Assembly (NCBI GenBank): GCA_014138725.1
Contig: JACJID010000003.1
Span: 372,001 to 436,000 of the forward strand
DNA from: Kutzneria viridogrisea
GTDB taxonomy: Bacteria > Actinomycetota > Actinomycetes > Mycobacteriales > Pseudonocardiaceae
DNA length: 64,000 nt
Direction: 5' to 3'
Part shown: positions 42,272 through 50,476 of the stretch, piece after piece
Position numbering within the stretch: the first letter of the stretch is position 1
Layout of the letters: each line of letters starts with the position of its first letter
Notes under the pieces: generated by a model
The model's input: the letters and a program-made list of their open reading frames with translations, nothing else
Database searches by the model: none
Told to the model about the DNA's origin: nothing
Program-made: the position numbers and the translations under genes

Positions 42272-43359
42272 GTGAGCTTCTGTACAGCGAGGTCGAGAAC
42301 GACCTGCGCGCCAGCGTCCGCGACCTGCTGTCCGACCGCAGCCCGTGGACGGCCGTGCTGGCCCGCACCGAAACCGACCAGCCCTACGACCTGGCCCTGT
42401 GGCGCACCCTGGCCACCGAGCTCGGGCTCGCGGGTCTGCTGGTGCCCGAGGAGCTGGGCGGGGCGGGCGCCTCGGCCCGCGAGGTCGCCGTCGTGCTGGA
42501 GGAACTGGGCCGCGCGGTCGCGCCGGTGCCGTTCCTGGGCAGCGCGGTGCTGGCGACCAGTGCCCTGCTCGCCGCCGGTGACGCGGAGCTGCTGCCGGAA
42601 CTGGCCGCTGGCAACAGGACCGCCACGCTGGGGGTCACCTACACCACCGCGCCCAACGCCGTGTTCCCGGCGAGCGTGCACGTGCACAACGGGCGGCTCA
42701 CCGGGCGCATCGGCAGCGTCGTGGACCTGGACGTGGCCGAGTTCGTGGTCGTCCCGGCCGTCGGGGCGGCCGGTCCGGAACTGCACGTGGTCGAGGTTTC
42801 CTCGGCGAGGGTCACGCCGGTCGTGCCGCTGGACCTGACGCGGCGGATCAGCCACCTGGAGCTGGACGGCGTGTCCGGGCGGCTGCTGGCCACCGGCGAC
42901 GCGGCCGAGCAGGCACTGCGCTCGGCGCTGACCACCGGCGCCGGGCTGCTCGCCGCCGAGCAGCTCGGGCTCGCCCAGTGGTGCCTGGACAGCACGGTGG
43001 ACTACGCCAAGACCCGGTACCAGTTCGGTCGGCAGATCGGCTCGTTCCAGGCCATCAAGCACCGGCTCGCCGACCTGTGGGCGGCCACCTCCTCGGCGCT
43101 GGCGACCTCCCGCGCCGCGGCGAGCGCGCTGGCCACCGGCGAGGACGTGGGCGTGTCGGTGGCCGTGGCCGCCGCGTACTGCTCGGACGTGGCCGTGCTG
43201 GCCGCCGAGGAGGCGTTGCAGCTGCACGGCGGCATCGGCATGACCTGGGAGCACCCGGTGCACCTGTACCTGGGCCGCGCCAAGAGCTCGCAGCTCGCGC
43301 TGGGCAGCCCGGAGCGGCACCGCGCGGCGCTGGCCACCCTGATCGACCTGCCCGCCTGA
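42268..43359 (+). CDS. Acyl-CoA dehydrogenase (FadE-like), subunit 2
   Basis: A 363-residue acyl-CoA dehydrogenase family protein, shorter than usual. It has the N-terminal helical domain (GLAGLLVPEELGGAGASAREVAVVLEELG), a reduced middle domain and the C-terminal segment YQFGRQIGSFQAIKHRLADLW and LQLHGGIGMTWEHPVHLYLGRAKS. The usual catalytic Glu loop is not evident, as expected for the partner subunit of an alpha2beta2 enzyme. It probably completes the FAD sites with the product of the preceding gene. Confidence 0.9.
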   Translation: MSELLYSEVENDLRASVRDLLSDRSPWTAVLARTETDQPYDLALWRTLATELGLAGLLVPEELGGAGASAREVAVVLEELGRAVAPVPFLGSAVLATSALLAAGDAELLPELAAGNRTATLGVTYTTAPNAVFPASVHVHNGRLTGRIGSVVDLDVAEFVVVPAVGAAGPELHVVEVSSARVTPVVPLDLTRRISHLELDGVSGRLLATGDAAEQALRSALTTGAGLLAAEQLGLAQWCLDSTVDYAKTRYQFGRQIGSFQAIKHRLADLWAATSSALATSRAAASALATGEDVGVSVAVAAAYCSDVAVLAAEEALQLHGGIGMTWEHPVHLYLGRAKSSQLALGSPERHRAALATLIDLPA

Positions 43360-43370
43360 GGAGGACTCAC

Positions 43371-43823
43371 ATGCGCGTTTTCGCTGACCTGGACGAGGTG
43401 AAGGCCGCCGTCGGGCAGGACCTGGGCACCACCGACTGGCACACCTTCACCCAGGAGCAGGTCAACCTGTTCGCCGACGCCACTGAGGACCACCAGTGGA
43501 TCCACGTCGACCTGGAACGTGCCAAGGAGGGCCCGTTCGGCGGCCCGATCGCGCACGGCTACCTGACGCTGAGCATGATGCCCAAGATGTCCAGCCAGCT
43601 CTGGAAGGTCGAGGGGCTGAAGATGGGCGTCAACTACGGCCTGAACAAGGTGCGTTTCCCCAGCCCGGTGCTGGTGGGCTCGCGGGTGCGCGGGCACGGG
43701 GTGCTCAGGGAGGTGGCCGACGCGCCCGGTGGTCTGCAGGCCACGATCGTGGTGACCCTGGAGATCGAGGGCCAGGACAAGCCCGCCTGCGTCGCGGAGT
43801 GCCTGGTTCGACTCGTCGTGTGA
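43371..43823 (+). CDS. MaoC-like (R)-specific enoyl-CoA hydratase
   Basis: A 150-residue hot-dog-fold hydratase. The hydratase motif FADATEDHQWIHVDLERAKEGPFGGPIAHGYLTLSM (residues about 33-68) carries the catalytic Asp and His. It adds water to the enoyl-CoA made by the two dehydrogenase subunits upstream; the FabG-like protein could then oxidise the hydroxyacyl-CoA. The ATG follows GAGGA and lies 11 bases after the dehydrogenase stop. It is the last gene of the operon. Confidence 0.92.
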   Translation: MRVFADLDEVKAAVGQDLGTTDWHTFTQEQVNLFADATEDHQWIHVDLERAKEGPFGGPIAHGYLTLSMMPKMSSQLWKVEGLKMGVNYGLNKVRFPSPVLVGSRVRGHGVLREVADAPGGLQATIVVTLEIEGQDKPACVAECLVRLVV

Positions 43824-43956
43824 AACACCCGGTAACGGTTCGGCAAAGCCAGTACCGCCCGGACCGTCCTGATGCCACAGTTCCGACGCCGCGCGCGGGT
43901 TCCGTTGCCGGGCGCTGGGTGCCCGCTCCCGCCGCGGCCTCGGAAAGTAGGACGCA

Positions 43957-44331
43957 GTGAGCAACTACGGCTCTCCCCTGGTGTTGTCCGGCGGTCTCCT
44001 CGTGGCGGTGTTCTACATCGTCGTCTTCTGGTCGGTCTTCACCAAGGCAGGCAAGCCCGGCTGGGCGGCGATCATCCCGTTCTACAACACCTACACGCTG
44101 ATCAAGATCGCCGGACGTCCCGGCTGGTGGCTGATCCTGTTCTTCATCCCGCTGGTCAACATCGTGATTTCGATCATCCTGATGCTGGACGTGGCGAAGT
44201 CCTTCGGCAAGGGCGGGGCCTTCGGCTTCTTCGGCCTGTGGCTGTTCGGCTTCATCGGCTTCCCGATCCTGGCCTGGGGCAGCGCGCAGTACCGGGGTCC
44301 GGCCGCGGCGCAGGGCCCCTACATCGGCTGA
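43957..44331 (+). CDS. DUF5684-type small membrane protein
   Basis: A 124-residue membrane protein with about four hydrophobic helices (VLSGGLLVAVFYIVVFWSVF, WWLILFFIPLVNIVISIILML, FGFFGLWLFGFIGFPILAWG) and the conserved loop AGKPGWAAIIPFYNTYTLIKIAGRPGWW. The family often accompanies signal-peptidase or secretion genes. Its function is unknown. The secreted-protein genes just downstream on the other strand may be coincidental. Confidence 0.8.
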   Translation: MSNYGSPLVLSGGLLVAVFYIVVFWSVFTKAGKPGWAAIIPFYNTYTLIKIAGRPGWWLILFFIPLVNIVISIILMLDVAKSFGKGGAFGFFGLWLFGFIGFPILAWGSAQYRGPAAAQGPYIG

Positions 44332-44338
44332 CGAGGTG

Positions 44339-44371
44339 CCGGGCGGCTCCCCCTCGCCGGGAGCCGCCCGG
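44339..44371. terminator. Bidirectional hairpin terminator
   Basis: A 13-bp perfect stem (CCGGGCGGCTCCC / GGGAGCCGCCCGG) with a 7-base loop lies between convergent genes ending at 44331 and 44377. Confidence 0.85.
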
Positions 44372-44376
44372 CGGTC

Positions 44377-45153
44377 TCATGCGGTCCTGCGCCGCAGGGC
44401 GCGCAGGCCGAAGCCCACACCGAGCAGGGCAGCGGCCCCCGCCGGCAGGACCACGCCCAGCGGCACGCCCTGCTCGACGGTCGGCTGGTAGCCCCCGACG
44501 AGCCCGCGCTTCTGGTAGTCCGAACCGGCCATCTTGTCCGCGTACCGGTCGTGCACCAACTTCTGGTACGCCGCAACGGTTGTGCCCGCCGCCCCGACCG
44601 AACCGCGGGCCGTGTCGTTGAGCGGGCTCACCCGGTCACCGCTGATCCGGTACCAGGCGTTGATCTGCGGCTCGGTGAACACCGTGTCCGCACCGGCCTG
44701 CGCGGTGTAGGTCAGATCGTCCACACTGGACGACACGTTCTGCACCTCCCACCCACTGCCCCGCGGCACCAGCCACACCGAGGCGTGCTGCCCGGTGGCC
44801 GAGTCGGCGCGCACGGCGGCGCGGGCGAACTCGGTGACCGCGGTGGGCTGGGCACCGGAGACGAAGGCCGGGTTCAGCGTGTGGACCGCCAGCGCGTCAC
44901 CGACGAGCTTGGGCGACTTCGCTTGCGCCGCAGCGGATTCCGCCTGCGGACTGAGCCGGTTGGCGGTCCCGGCGTTGTGCTGGTCCAGGTGCACGAAGAA
45001 CTTGCCGAGATCGGTGACGACCGAACTCTGCCCCGCGGCGGCACGGGCAGCGGCCAGGTCGACCGGTGCCGGTGCGGCCACGGCGGTGCCCGCACCGGCC
45101 AGCAGCAGCAGGCCGAGGCTCGCGGAGGCGGCCAGAACTCGTATGGTGGTCAT
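44377..45153 (-). CDS. Secreted protein with C-terminal membrane anchor, partner of the protease
   Basis: A 258-residue precursor. It has an N-terminal signal peptide (ASASLGLLLLAGAGTAVAAPA), a soluble domain of about 190 residues without recognised motifs, and a C-terminal hydrophobic helix (GVVLPAGAAALLGVGFGL) followed by RALRRRTA. It is therefore a type I anchored surface protein with no LPXTG sorting signal. The ATG at 45153 follows GAGGGGAG. It lies 11 bases after the papain-like protease gene and is surely co-transcribed. It could be the protease's substrate, inhibitor or anchor. No family recognised. Confidence 0.75.
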   Translation of the reverse strand: MTTIRVLAASASLGLLLLAGAGTAVAAPAPVDLAAARAAAGQSSVVTDLGKFFVHLDQHNAGTANRLSPQAESAAAQAKSPKLVGDALAVHTLNPAFVSGAQPTAVTEFARAAVRADSATGQHASVWLVPRGSGWEVQNVSSSVDDLTYTAQAGADTVFTEPQINAWYRISGDRVSPLNDTARGSVGAAGTTVAAYQKLVHDRYADKMAGSDYQKRGLVGGYQPTVEQGVPLGVVLPAGAAALLGVGFGLRALRRRTA

Positions 45154-45164
45154 GACTGCTCCCC

Positions 45165-45908
45165 TCACTGCCCGATCCGGTACAGGGCCTCGGCCCAGCG
45201 GAACTGGTTGTTGTTGACGTAGCTGCTGTAGGACATCTCGTTGTAGGTGCTGCTCTGCGGCCACGGGTCCCCGTAGGACAGCTTCTTGGTCGACGGGTCG
45301 TAGCCGTAGATCACCTGGGCGTGCCCGCCGCCCGCGGTCCAGTAGATCCCGGTCTCGATCGGCCGGTTCGCGTTGATCTCGGTCTGCACGTCGGCGAAGG
45401 ACAGGGCGCTGCTGCTCACCGAGCCCTGGCCGAGCCCGATCCTGCTGTAGGCCTTCTGCACGTCGCTGAACTCACCGGGCTCGTTCGGGCACGGGGCCCC
45501 GTCGGCGAGTCCGCGCGCGTAGTCGCAGAAACTGTTCTGGCTGACGTCCTTGGCGTAACCCAGGTACCGCGCGATGGACAGCCCGCTGGCGTCCCAGCAC
45601 CACTGGTCCTGCTCCTGCTTGAGCTGGCTGAACTTCAGCACCACGGCGCCGCCCGGTGTGGGCTGCGTGGTGCTGGTCGGCACGGGGCTGGTGGTGGGCG
45701 TGGGCGTCACGCAGCCGGGGAACGGCGGGAAGCCGGGCCAGCAGGGCCACGTGACCTCCGCCGGGTGCGCCGCGGCGAGCGCGGCGTCCGGGGCGGGCTG
45801 GGCGTTGGCGTTGAGCGCGAAGGCGACCGGCATCGTGGCCACCAGCAGCCCGATCCCGGCGGCGATCAGGCCGCGCCGGCGCCGCGCGGGGATTGGCGAT
45901 TTCGGCAT
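45165..45908 (-). CDS. Secreted papain-like/C39-type cysteine protease
   Basis: A 247-residue precursor. Residues 1-37 form a signal peptide (RRRRGLIAAGIGLLVATMPVAFALNANA), then a Pro/Thr-rich linker, then a papain-like domain from about residue 95. The nucleophile Cys is in QEQDQWCWDASGLSIARYLG, and the His in AGGGHAQVIYGYDPSTKKLSYGDPW, followed by an Asp. Additional Cys (FCDYARGL, APCPNEPG) could form a disulfide. It probably cleaves peptides or proteins outside the cell. The ATG at 45908 follows AAGGAG. It forms a two-gene operon with the anchored surface protein. Confidence 0.85.
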   Translation of the reverse strand: MPKSPIPARRRRGLIAAGIGLLVATMPVAFALNANAQPAPDAALAAAHPAEVTWPCWPGFPPFPGCVTPTPTTSPVPTSTTQPTPGGAVVLKFSQLKQEQDQWCWDASGLSIARYLGYAKDVSQNSFCDYARGLADGAPCPNEPGEFSDVQKAYSRIGLGQGSVSSSALSFADVQTEINANRPIETGIYWTAGGGHAQVIYGYDPSTKKLSYGDPWPQSSTYNEMSYSSYVNNNQFRWAEALYRIGQ

Positions 45909-46055
45909 GGAAATGGTGCTCCTTCCGCAGTGTGCAGGGTGCGGAAAATCGTTGTGGGGAGCCACGGTAAGCAGCGCCCCGAGCACCAACCAGCTACTTT
46001 CGTAGGGTGCGGATAAGAGTTAGCAACTCCTCGCGGGCAAAATATAAGTGTTAAA

Positions 46056-47705
46056 TCATCCCCTGGCGCGCAGCTCCCTGCGGAGGATCTTGCCGGTCGC
46101 GGTCTTGGGCAGTTCCTCGAGCAGTTCCACGCTGCGCGGGTACTTGAACGCGGCCATGCGCTGCTTGGCGAACTCGATGAGCTCCTCGGGCGAGGCGCTG
46201 GCCTGCGGGCGCAGGCTCACGTAGGCCTTGACCGTCTCGCCCCGGTAGGAGTCGGGCACGCCGACCACCGCGACCTCGCGCACGGCGGGGTGCCCGTACA
46301 GCACGTCCTCCACCTCGCGCGGCCACACCTTGAAACCCGAGGCGCTGATCATGTCCTTCTTGCGGTCCACGATGTAGACCCAACCCTGCTCGTCCATGAA
46401 ACCGACGTCACCGGTGAACAGCCTGCCCTCGCGAATGCTCTCCGCGGTGGCCTCCGGCCGTCCCCAGTAGGCGGGCACCACCATCGGTCCGGAGATCACG
46501 ATCTCACCGGTCTCGCCCAGCGGCAGCGGATTTCCCTCGTCGTCCACGATGCGCACCACGGCGTTGGGAACGGGCAGCCCGACGCTGAGCGAACCCGAGG
46601 ACTCGTCCAGCGGGGCGCGCTGGTGGCGCGGGGTCGAGGTCGCGGGCGCCGTGGTCTCGGTCAACCCGTAGCTGTTGTGGATGTACGGGCCGAAGCGCTG
46701 CTCGAAGGCGTCCACCACGGCCCCGGGCAGCGGGGCGCCGCCGGAGTAGGCCAGCTCCAGCGAGGAGAAGTGGTCCGGGGTGACCTCCGGGTGGTTCATC
46801 AGCGCGATGTACGCGGTGGACGGCCCGACCATGAAGTGCGGCCGGGTCTCCAGCAGGGCGTCGAGCACCGCGCCCGCCTCGAACCGGTGCACCAGCACGA
46901 GTTCCCCGCCCAGCGCCAGCGAGCCCGCCAGCTCCGAGACGAGCCCGGTGATGTGGAACAGCGGGGCCAGGCCGAAGATCCGGCTGCCGCGCGGGAGGCC
47001 GACCAGGTCGCGGAAGCCCTGCGCGTTGAAGCTGACGTTGCCGTGCGTGTTGGTGGCGCCCTTGGGGATGCCGCTCGTGCCCGAGGTGTAGGTCAGCAGC
47101 GCGATGTCCCCGGCGGCGTACTCCACCGGCCGGGGCGTGCGTCCCTCGTTGCGCGCGGTGATCTCCAGCAGGTCGGCGACCTTCGTCCTCGGCACCACAC
47201 TGAGCACCCTCGGGTCGTTGCGGGTCTGCAGGTCCAGCTCGCTGGTGCTGATCGCGATGCCCACCCCGGCCGCCGCCACGCTGGGCGCGATCACCTTGTC
47301 CCACAGGCGTTCCAGGCCCACGACCGCGGTGGCGCCCGAGTCGGTGAGGATCGTGGTCAGCTCGCGCTCGGTGTACATCGGGTTGACCGGAACCAGGATG
47401 CCGCCCGCCTTCCAGCCCGCGAGCACCGCGATCGCGAACTGCGGCATGTTCTGCAACTGCACGGCGATCCGGTCCCCGCGCTGGAACCCGTTGTCCAGCA
47501 GGTGCACGGCCAGCGCGTCGCTGAGCCGGTCGAGGTCGGCGTAGGTCAGCGCGGAGTCGAAGTAGCGCACCGCGACCCGCTCGGGGGACTCGGCCGCGCT
47601 GAGCCGGAACACCGCGAGCATGTCGGTGACCTCGAAGTGCAGGTCCGGCGGGGTGCCCTCGTCGTACTGCGCCAACCAGGGGCGAGCGGCGTAGGCATCG
47701 CGCAT
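46056..47705 (-). CDS. Long/medium-chain acyl-CoA synthetase (FadD-like)
   Basis: A 549-residue ANL enzyme that activates a carboxylic acid to an acyl-CoA. TYTSGTSGIPKGATNTH is the ATP loop, YGLTETTAPAT the A5 motif, FTGDVGFMDEQGWVYIVDRKKDMISASGFKVWPREVE the hinge, and PKTATGKILRRELR the C-terminal Lys. The ATG at 47705 follows GGAGGTG. A TetR-type palindrome lies 21 bases upstream and resembles the one in front of the FabG-FadE operon, so both probably belong to one fatty-acid or steroid-acid regulon. Confidence 0.92.
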   Translation of the reverse strand: MRDAYAARPWLAQYDEGTPPDLHFEVTDMLAVFRLSAAESPERVAVRYFDSALTYADLDRLSDALAVHLLDNGFQRGDRIAVQLQNMPQFAIAVLAGWKAGGILVPVNPMYTERELTTILTDSGATAVVGLERLWDKVIAPSVAAAGVGIAISTSELDLQTRNDPRVLSVVPRTKVADLLEITARNEGRTPRPVEYAAGDIALLTYTSGTSGIPKGATNTHGNVSFNAQGFRDLVGLPRGSRIFGLAPLFHITGLVSELAGSLALGGELVLVHRFEAGAVLDALLETRPHFMVGPSTAYIALMNHPEVTPDHFSSLELAYSGGAPLPGAVVDAFEQRFGPYIHNSYGLTETTAPATSTPRHQRAPLDESSGSLSVGLPVPNAVVRIVDDEGNPLPLGETGEIVISGPMVVPAYWGRPEATAESIREGRLFTGDVGFMDEQGWVYIVDRKKDMISASGFKVWPREVEDVLYGHPAVREVAVVGVPDSYRGETVKAYVSLRPQASASPEELIEFAKQRMAAFKYPRSVELLEELPKTATGKILRRELRARG

Positions 47706-47725
47706 CGGGCACCTCCACGGTGAGA

Positions 47726-47742
47726 GACCGACCAGTCGGTAT
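47726..47742. promoter_or_regulatory. TetR-type operator upstream of acyl-CoA synthetase
   Basis: ACCGACCAGTCGGT is a perfect 6-bp inverted repeat around CA (47727-47740). On the other strand it reads CATACCGACTGGTCGGT, which shares CATACCG and GGTCGGT with the site at 40234-40255. Confidence 0.65.
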
Positions 47743-47822
47743 GACACCACCAGAGCCGTGCCGGACTGTCAACGGGCGGCGCCGGGAATGTGCCTTTCGG
47801 TACCCTGGAACAGGGGGTTCCG

Positions 47823-48311
47823 ATGACAACTGTGCGGCACAGCAGGGATCTGCGGTCCATGTTGGTGGTCTTCGGCGTGCTGGAGTGCGTGCTGGCCTGG
47901 CCACTGGACCTGATCTTCCCGACACCCTGGAAACCGGTGCACCTGGTCGCCGAGGTGCTGTTGATCTGCTTCTTCCTCGGCTTCGCGCTGACGTTGGCCA
48001 GGCGCCCACACGTGATCGAGGAGGACCACCTGCTGCTGCGCTTCGGCTGGCGCGGGAGCTTGACAGTGCCCGTCAAGCAGATCGCAGGGGTGCGGGCCGA
48101 GGACCGCTCGGTGCGCGGCGGCGGCCTGCGCGTGGACGGGGAGGAGGCGGTCTGCGCCAGCGGGTCGACCACCTCCGTGCTGCTGGAACTGCACTCCCCC
48201 TTGACGGTCCGCGTCAAGCAGGAGGAGCACCAGGTGAGCCGAATCAGGCTGGACGCCGACGAGCCGCGCGAAGCCGTGCGGGAGATCAGGCGCACTACCA
48301 TCCCGACATGA
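47823..48311 (+). CDS. Small membrane protein, hypothetical
   Basis: A 162-residue protein with two N-terminal membrane helices (LRSMLVVFGVLECVLAWPLDLIF and HLVAEVLLICFFLGFALTLA) followed by a soluble beta-rich domain (LLRFGWRGSLTVPVKQIAGVRAE onward) that resembles a PH-like domain. No function is known. The ATG at 47823 is preferred over an in-frame codon at 47790. The stop overlaps the start of the crotonase gene, so it is translationally coupled to it. Confidence 0.7.
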   Translation: MTTVRHSRDLRSMLVVFGVLECVLAWPLDLIFPTPWKPVHLVAEVLLICFFLGFALTLARRPHVIEEDHLLLRFGWRGSLTVPVKQIAGVRAEDRSVRGGGLRVDGEEAVCASGSTTSVLLELHSPLTVRVKQEEHQVSRIRLDADEPREAVREIRRTTIPT

Positions 48312-49096
48312 CCGAAGTGGTGCTGCGGGACCTGCGACCGGACGGCGTGCTCGTGCTGACCCTGAACCGGCCGGACAAGCTCAACGCCTGGACCCCGGAG
48401 ATGGAACGGCTCTGCTTCGGCATGCTCGCCGAGGCCGAGCAGGACCCCGAGGTGCGCGTGGTCGTGCTCACCGGCGCGGGCCGGGGCTTCTGCGCGGGGG
48501 CCGACCTGACCGCACTGGGCACGCTGGACCCGAGCGCGGTCACCGAACAGGACCTGCACCCCAGCGGCAAGCCGATCACCTACCCGATGAGCCTGCGCAA
48601 GCCGGTGATCGCCGCGATCAACGGGCCGGTGGCGGGCATCGGCCTGGTCGTGGCCCTGTACTGCGACGTGCGCTTCGCCGCCGAGGACGCGAAGATCACC
48701 ACCGCCTTCGCCCGCCGCGGCCTGATCGCCGAGCACGGCATCGCCTGGCACCTGCCCCGGCTGGTCGGCACCAGCCGGGCACTGGACCTGCTGCTGTCCA
48801 GCCGCACCCTGCTGGGCACCGAGGCGCACCGGATGGGCCTGGTCGACCACGTGCTGCCCGCGGGGCAGGTGCTCGACGCCGCGCTGGCCTACGCCGCCGA
48901 CATGGCCGCGAACTGCTCGCCCACCTCGATGGCGATCATCAAGGAGCAGGTGTTCCGCGCCGCCGAGTCCGGAGTGGACCCCGCGCTGCGCGAATCGGTT
49001 GAACTGATGCTGAAGTCCTTCCAGGGTGAGGACTTCCGCGAGGGCGTGCTCAGCCACCTACAGCGGCGCGCGCCCCAGTTCCCGCCGTTGGCTTGA
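48308..49096 (+). CDS. Enoyl-CoA hydratase/isomerase (crotonase family)
   Basis: A 262-residue crotonase. The first oxyanion-hole segment is GRGFCAGADLTAL near residue 60, the second INGPVAGIGLVVALYCDVRFA near residue 105, and a catalytic Glu is in RGLIAEHGIAWHLPRLVG near residue 140. It hydrates or isomerises an enoyl-CoA. It lies divergently from the acyl-CoA synthetase gene and downstream of the small membrane-protein gene, with which it overlaps by four bases. Confidence 0.88.
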   Translation: MTEVVLRDLRPDGVLVLTLNRPDKLNAWTPEMERLCFGMLAEAEQDPEVRVVVLTGAGRGFCAGADLTALGTLDPSAVTEQDLHPSGKPITYPMSLRKPVIAAINGPVAGIGLVVALYCDVRFAAEDAKITTAFARRGLIAEHGIAWHLPRLVGTSRALDLLLSSRTLLGTEAHRMGLVDHVLPAGQVLDAALAYAADMAANCSPTSMAIIKEQVFRAAESGVDPALRESVELMLKSFQGEDFREGVLSHLQRRAPQFPPLA

Positions 49097-49123
49097 CCCT
49101 GACACCGTGTGAGCCCCTAGACC
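49093..49123 (+). promoter_or_regulatory. MerR-type promoter with a 19-bp spacer
   Basis: A TTGACC -35 hexamer (49093-49098) and TAGACC -10-like hexamer (49118-49123) are separated by exactly 19 bp, and the spacer contains an imperfect dyad (TGACACCGTGTGA). Over-long spacers with a central dyad are the hallmark of promoters that MerR proteins activate by DNA distortion. It lies directly before the MerR gene, so autoactivation is likely, with the transcript starting almost at the ATG. Confidence 0.6.
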
Positions 49124-49133
49124 GATAGGTGTC

Positions 49134-49952
49134 ATGTTCAGCATCGGAGACTTCGCCAGGCTCGGGCTCGTGTCGCAGCGGATGTTGCGCCATTACGACG
49201 CGATCGGCCTGCTGCCACCGGCCCACGTGGACCAGCACACCGGGTACCGCTACTACCGCGGTGAGCAGTTGCGCGTGCTCAACCGGATCATCGCGCTGAA
49301 GGACCTCGGGTTCACGCTCGACCAGGTCCGCGCGATCCTGGACGAGCAGCTCGGCGTGGACCAGCTCAAGGGCATGCTGCGGCTGCGGCGCGCGCAGCTG
49401 GCGGTGCAGGTGGAGGCCGACATGGATCGGCTGGCCAGGGTCGAGGCGAGGCTGCGCACCATGGAGAGGGAGGGCACCATGCCCGCGGACGAGGTAGTGG
49501 TGAAGAGGGTCGAGGCCGTGCGGGTCGCCGAGGTCACGGGGGTGGCGGCCGGGTACGACAGCAAGGACATCGGCCCGGTGATCCAACCGCTGTACCCGGA
49601 GCTGTTCGGCAAGCTGGAGGCTGCCGGGCTGACCCCGGTCGGCCCCGCCATCGCCTACTACGAGGACCTGGACGACAAGGTGCTCGTGCACGCGGCCGTA
49701 CCGGTGAGCGGGCAGCACGTGGAGGGCAGCGGGCTGGCGATCGTGGACCTGCCCGGCATCGAGCAGGCGGCCACGCTGCTGCACCGGGGGCCGATGTCGG
49801 AGGTCGGTGGCACGATCGAGGCGCTGGCGAGCTGGACCGACGAGCACGGGTACCAGGGCGGCGGCTACTTCCGCGAGGTGTACCTGGAGGTCAACGCGCC
49901 CGATCAGAGCGACTGGGTGACGGAGTTGCAGCAGCCGATCACTCGCGGCTGA
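49134..49952 (+). CDS. MerR-family regulator with GyrI-like effector domain
   Basis: A 272-residue multidrug-type MerR protein. The winged HTH (residues 1-70) contains FSIGDFARLGLVSQRMLRHYDAIGLL and GYRYYRGEQLRVLNRI. It is followed by a dimerisation coiled coil (about 75-115) and a C-terminal GyrI/BmrR-like small-molecule-binding domain (about 125-270). Such proteins activate efflux or detoxification genes and themselves when bound to hydrophobic cations or drugs. No efflux gene is adjacent, so its target may be itself or elsewhere. A MerR-type promoter lies just upstream and a hairpin just downstream. Confidence 0.9.
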   Translation: MFSIGDFARLGLVSQRMLRHYDAIGLLPPAHVDQHTGYRYYRGEQLRVLNRIIALKDLGFTLDQVRAILDEQLGVDQLKGMLRLRRAQLAVQVEADMDRLARVEARLRTMEREGTMPADEVVVKRVEAVRVAEVTGVAAGYDSKDIGPVIQPLYPELFGKLEAAGLTPVGPAIAYYEDLDDKVLVHAAVPVSGQHVEGSGLAIVDLPGIEQAATLLHRGPMSEVGGTIEALASWTDEHGYQGGGYFREVYLEVNAPDQSDWVTELQQPITRG

Positions 49953-49960
49953 GCTTGGGT

Positions 49961-50003
49961 GTGGCTGGTCGTGGCCCGCCGCCACGTGACCACGACCAGC
50001 CAC
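49961..50003 (+). terminator. Hairpin terminator of the MerR gene
   Basis: A 14-bp perfect stem (GTGGCTGGTCGTGG / CCACGACCAGCCAC) with a 15-base loop begins nine bases after the MerR stop. Confidence 0.75.
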
Positions 50004-50203
50004 GTCCTGAGGGGGCGCAACGCCCCGGCTATCGTGAAAGTCTGTGCATATTTTGCCGGGTCCGGGGGGTGCGCGGTCCAGGGCCTTGCCCCAACTCCGC
50101 CGACCTTCCTGCCCGTTCGTCTCACCCAGTGTGGTCGCGCTCTCACGCCCTGGCAATGGGCCAAATGGCAGCACTTGCACGATCCAGCCCGCACAACCCC
50201 ACC

Positions 50204-50313
50204 GCGTGTCGGCGCTTCGCGGGCGGCGTGTCGGCGCTACCGGTACGGCGTGTCGGCGCTGCTGGTGGGGCGTGTTGGCGCTTCGCGGGCGGTGTGTTGG
50301 CGCTTGGCGGGCG
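50204..50313 (+). repeat. Family A 22-bp tandem array, forward
   Basis: Five consecutive 22-bp units, each with GTGT(C/T)GGCGCT followed by a variable GC-rich half. Family B follows after a short gap. Together they fill the space upstream of the hypothetical gene at 50477. Confidence 0.9.
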
Positions 50314-50335
50314 GCGCGTGTCGCCCTCTGCTGGC

Positions 50336-50461
50336 GAGTCCCGCTCTGGCGACGACGAGTCCCGCTCTCCCGGGCGCGAATCCCGCCCGCTGGCACGCGA
50401 GTCCCGCTCTGGGGTTGATGAGTCCCGCTCCCCTGCACGCGAATGCCACCCGTGGACCGGC
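50336..50461 (+). repeat. Family B 21-bp tandem array, forward
   Basis: Five clear 21-bp units beginning GAGTCCCGC or GAATCCCGC plus a degenerate sixth, ending just before the ATG at 50477. The mirror-image array lies on the other side of that gene at 51199-51303. Confidence 0.9.
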
Positions 50462-50476
50462 TCACGCGCTCCTAGG

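Noticed and set aside
49955-50476. Long N-terminal extension of the hypothetical protein at 50477
   Set aside because: The frame is open only because the 21-bp and 22-bp repeats lack stops; the translation is low-complexity repeat sequence.
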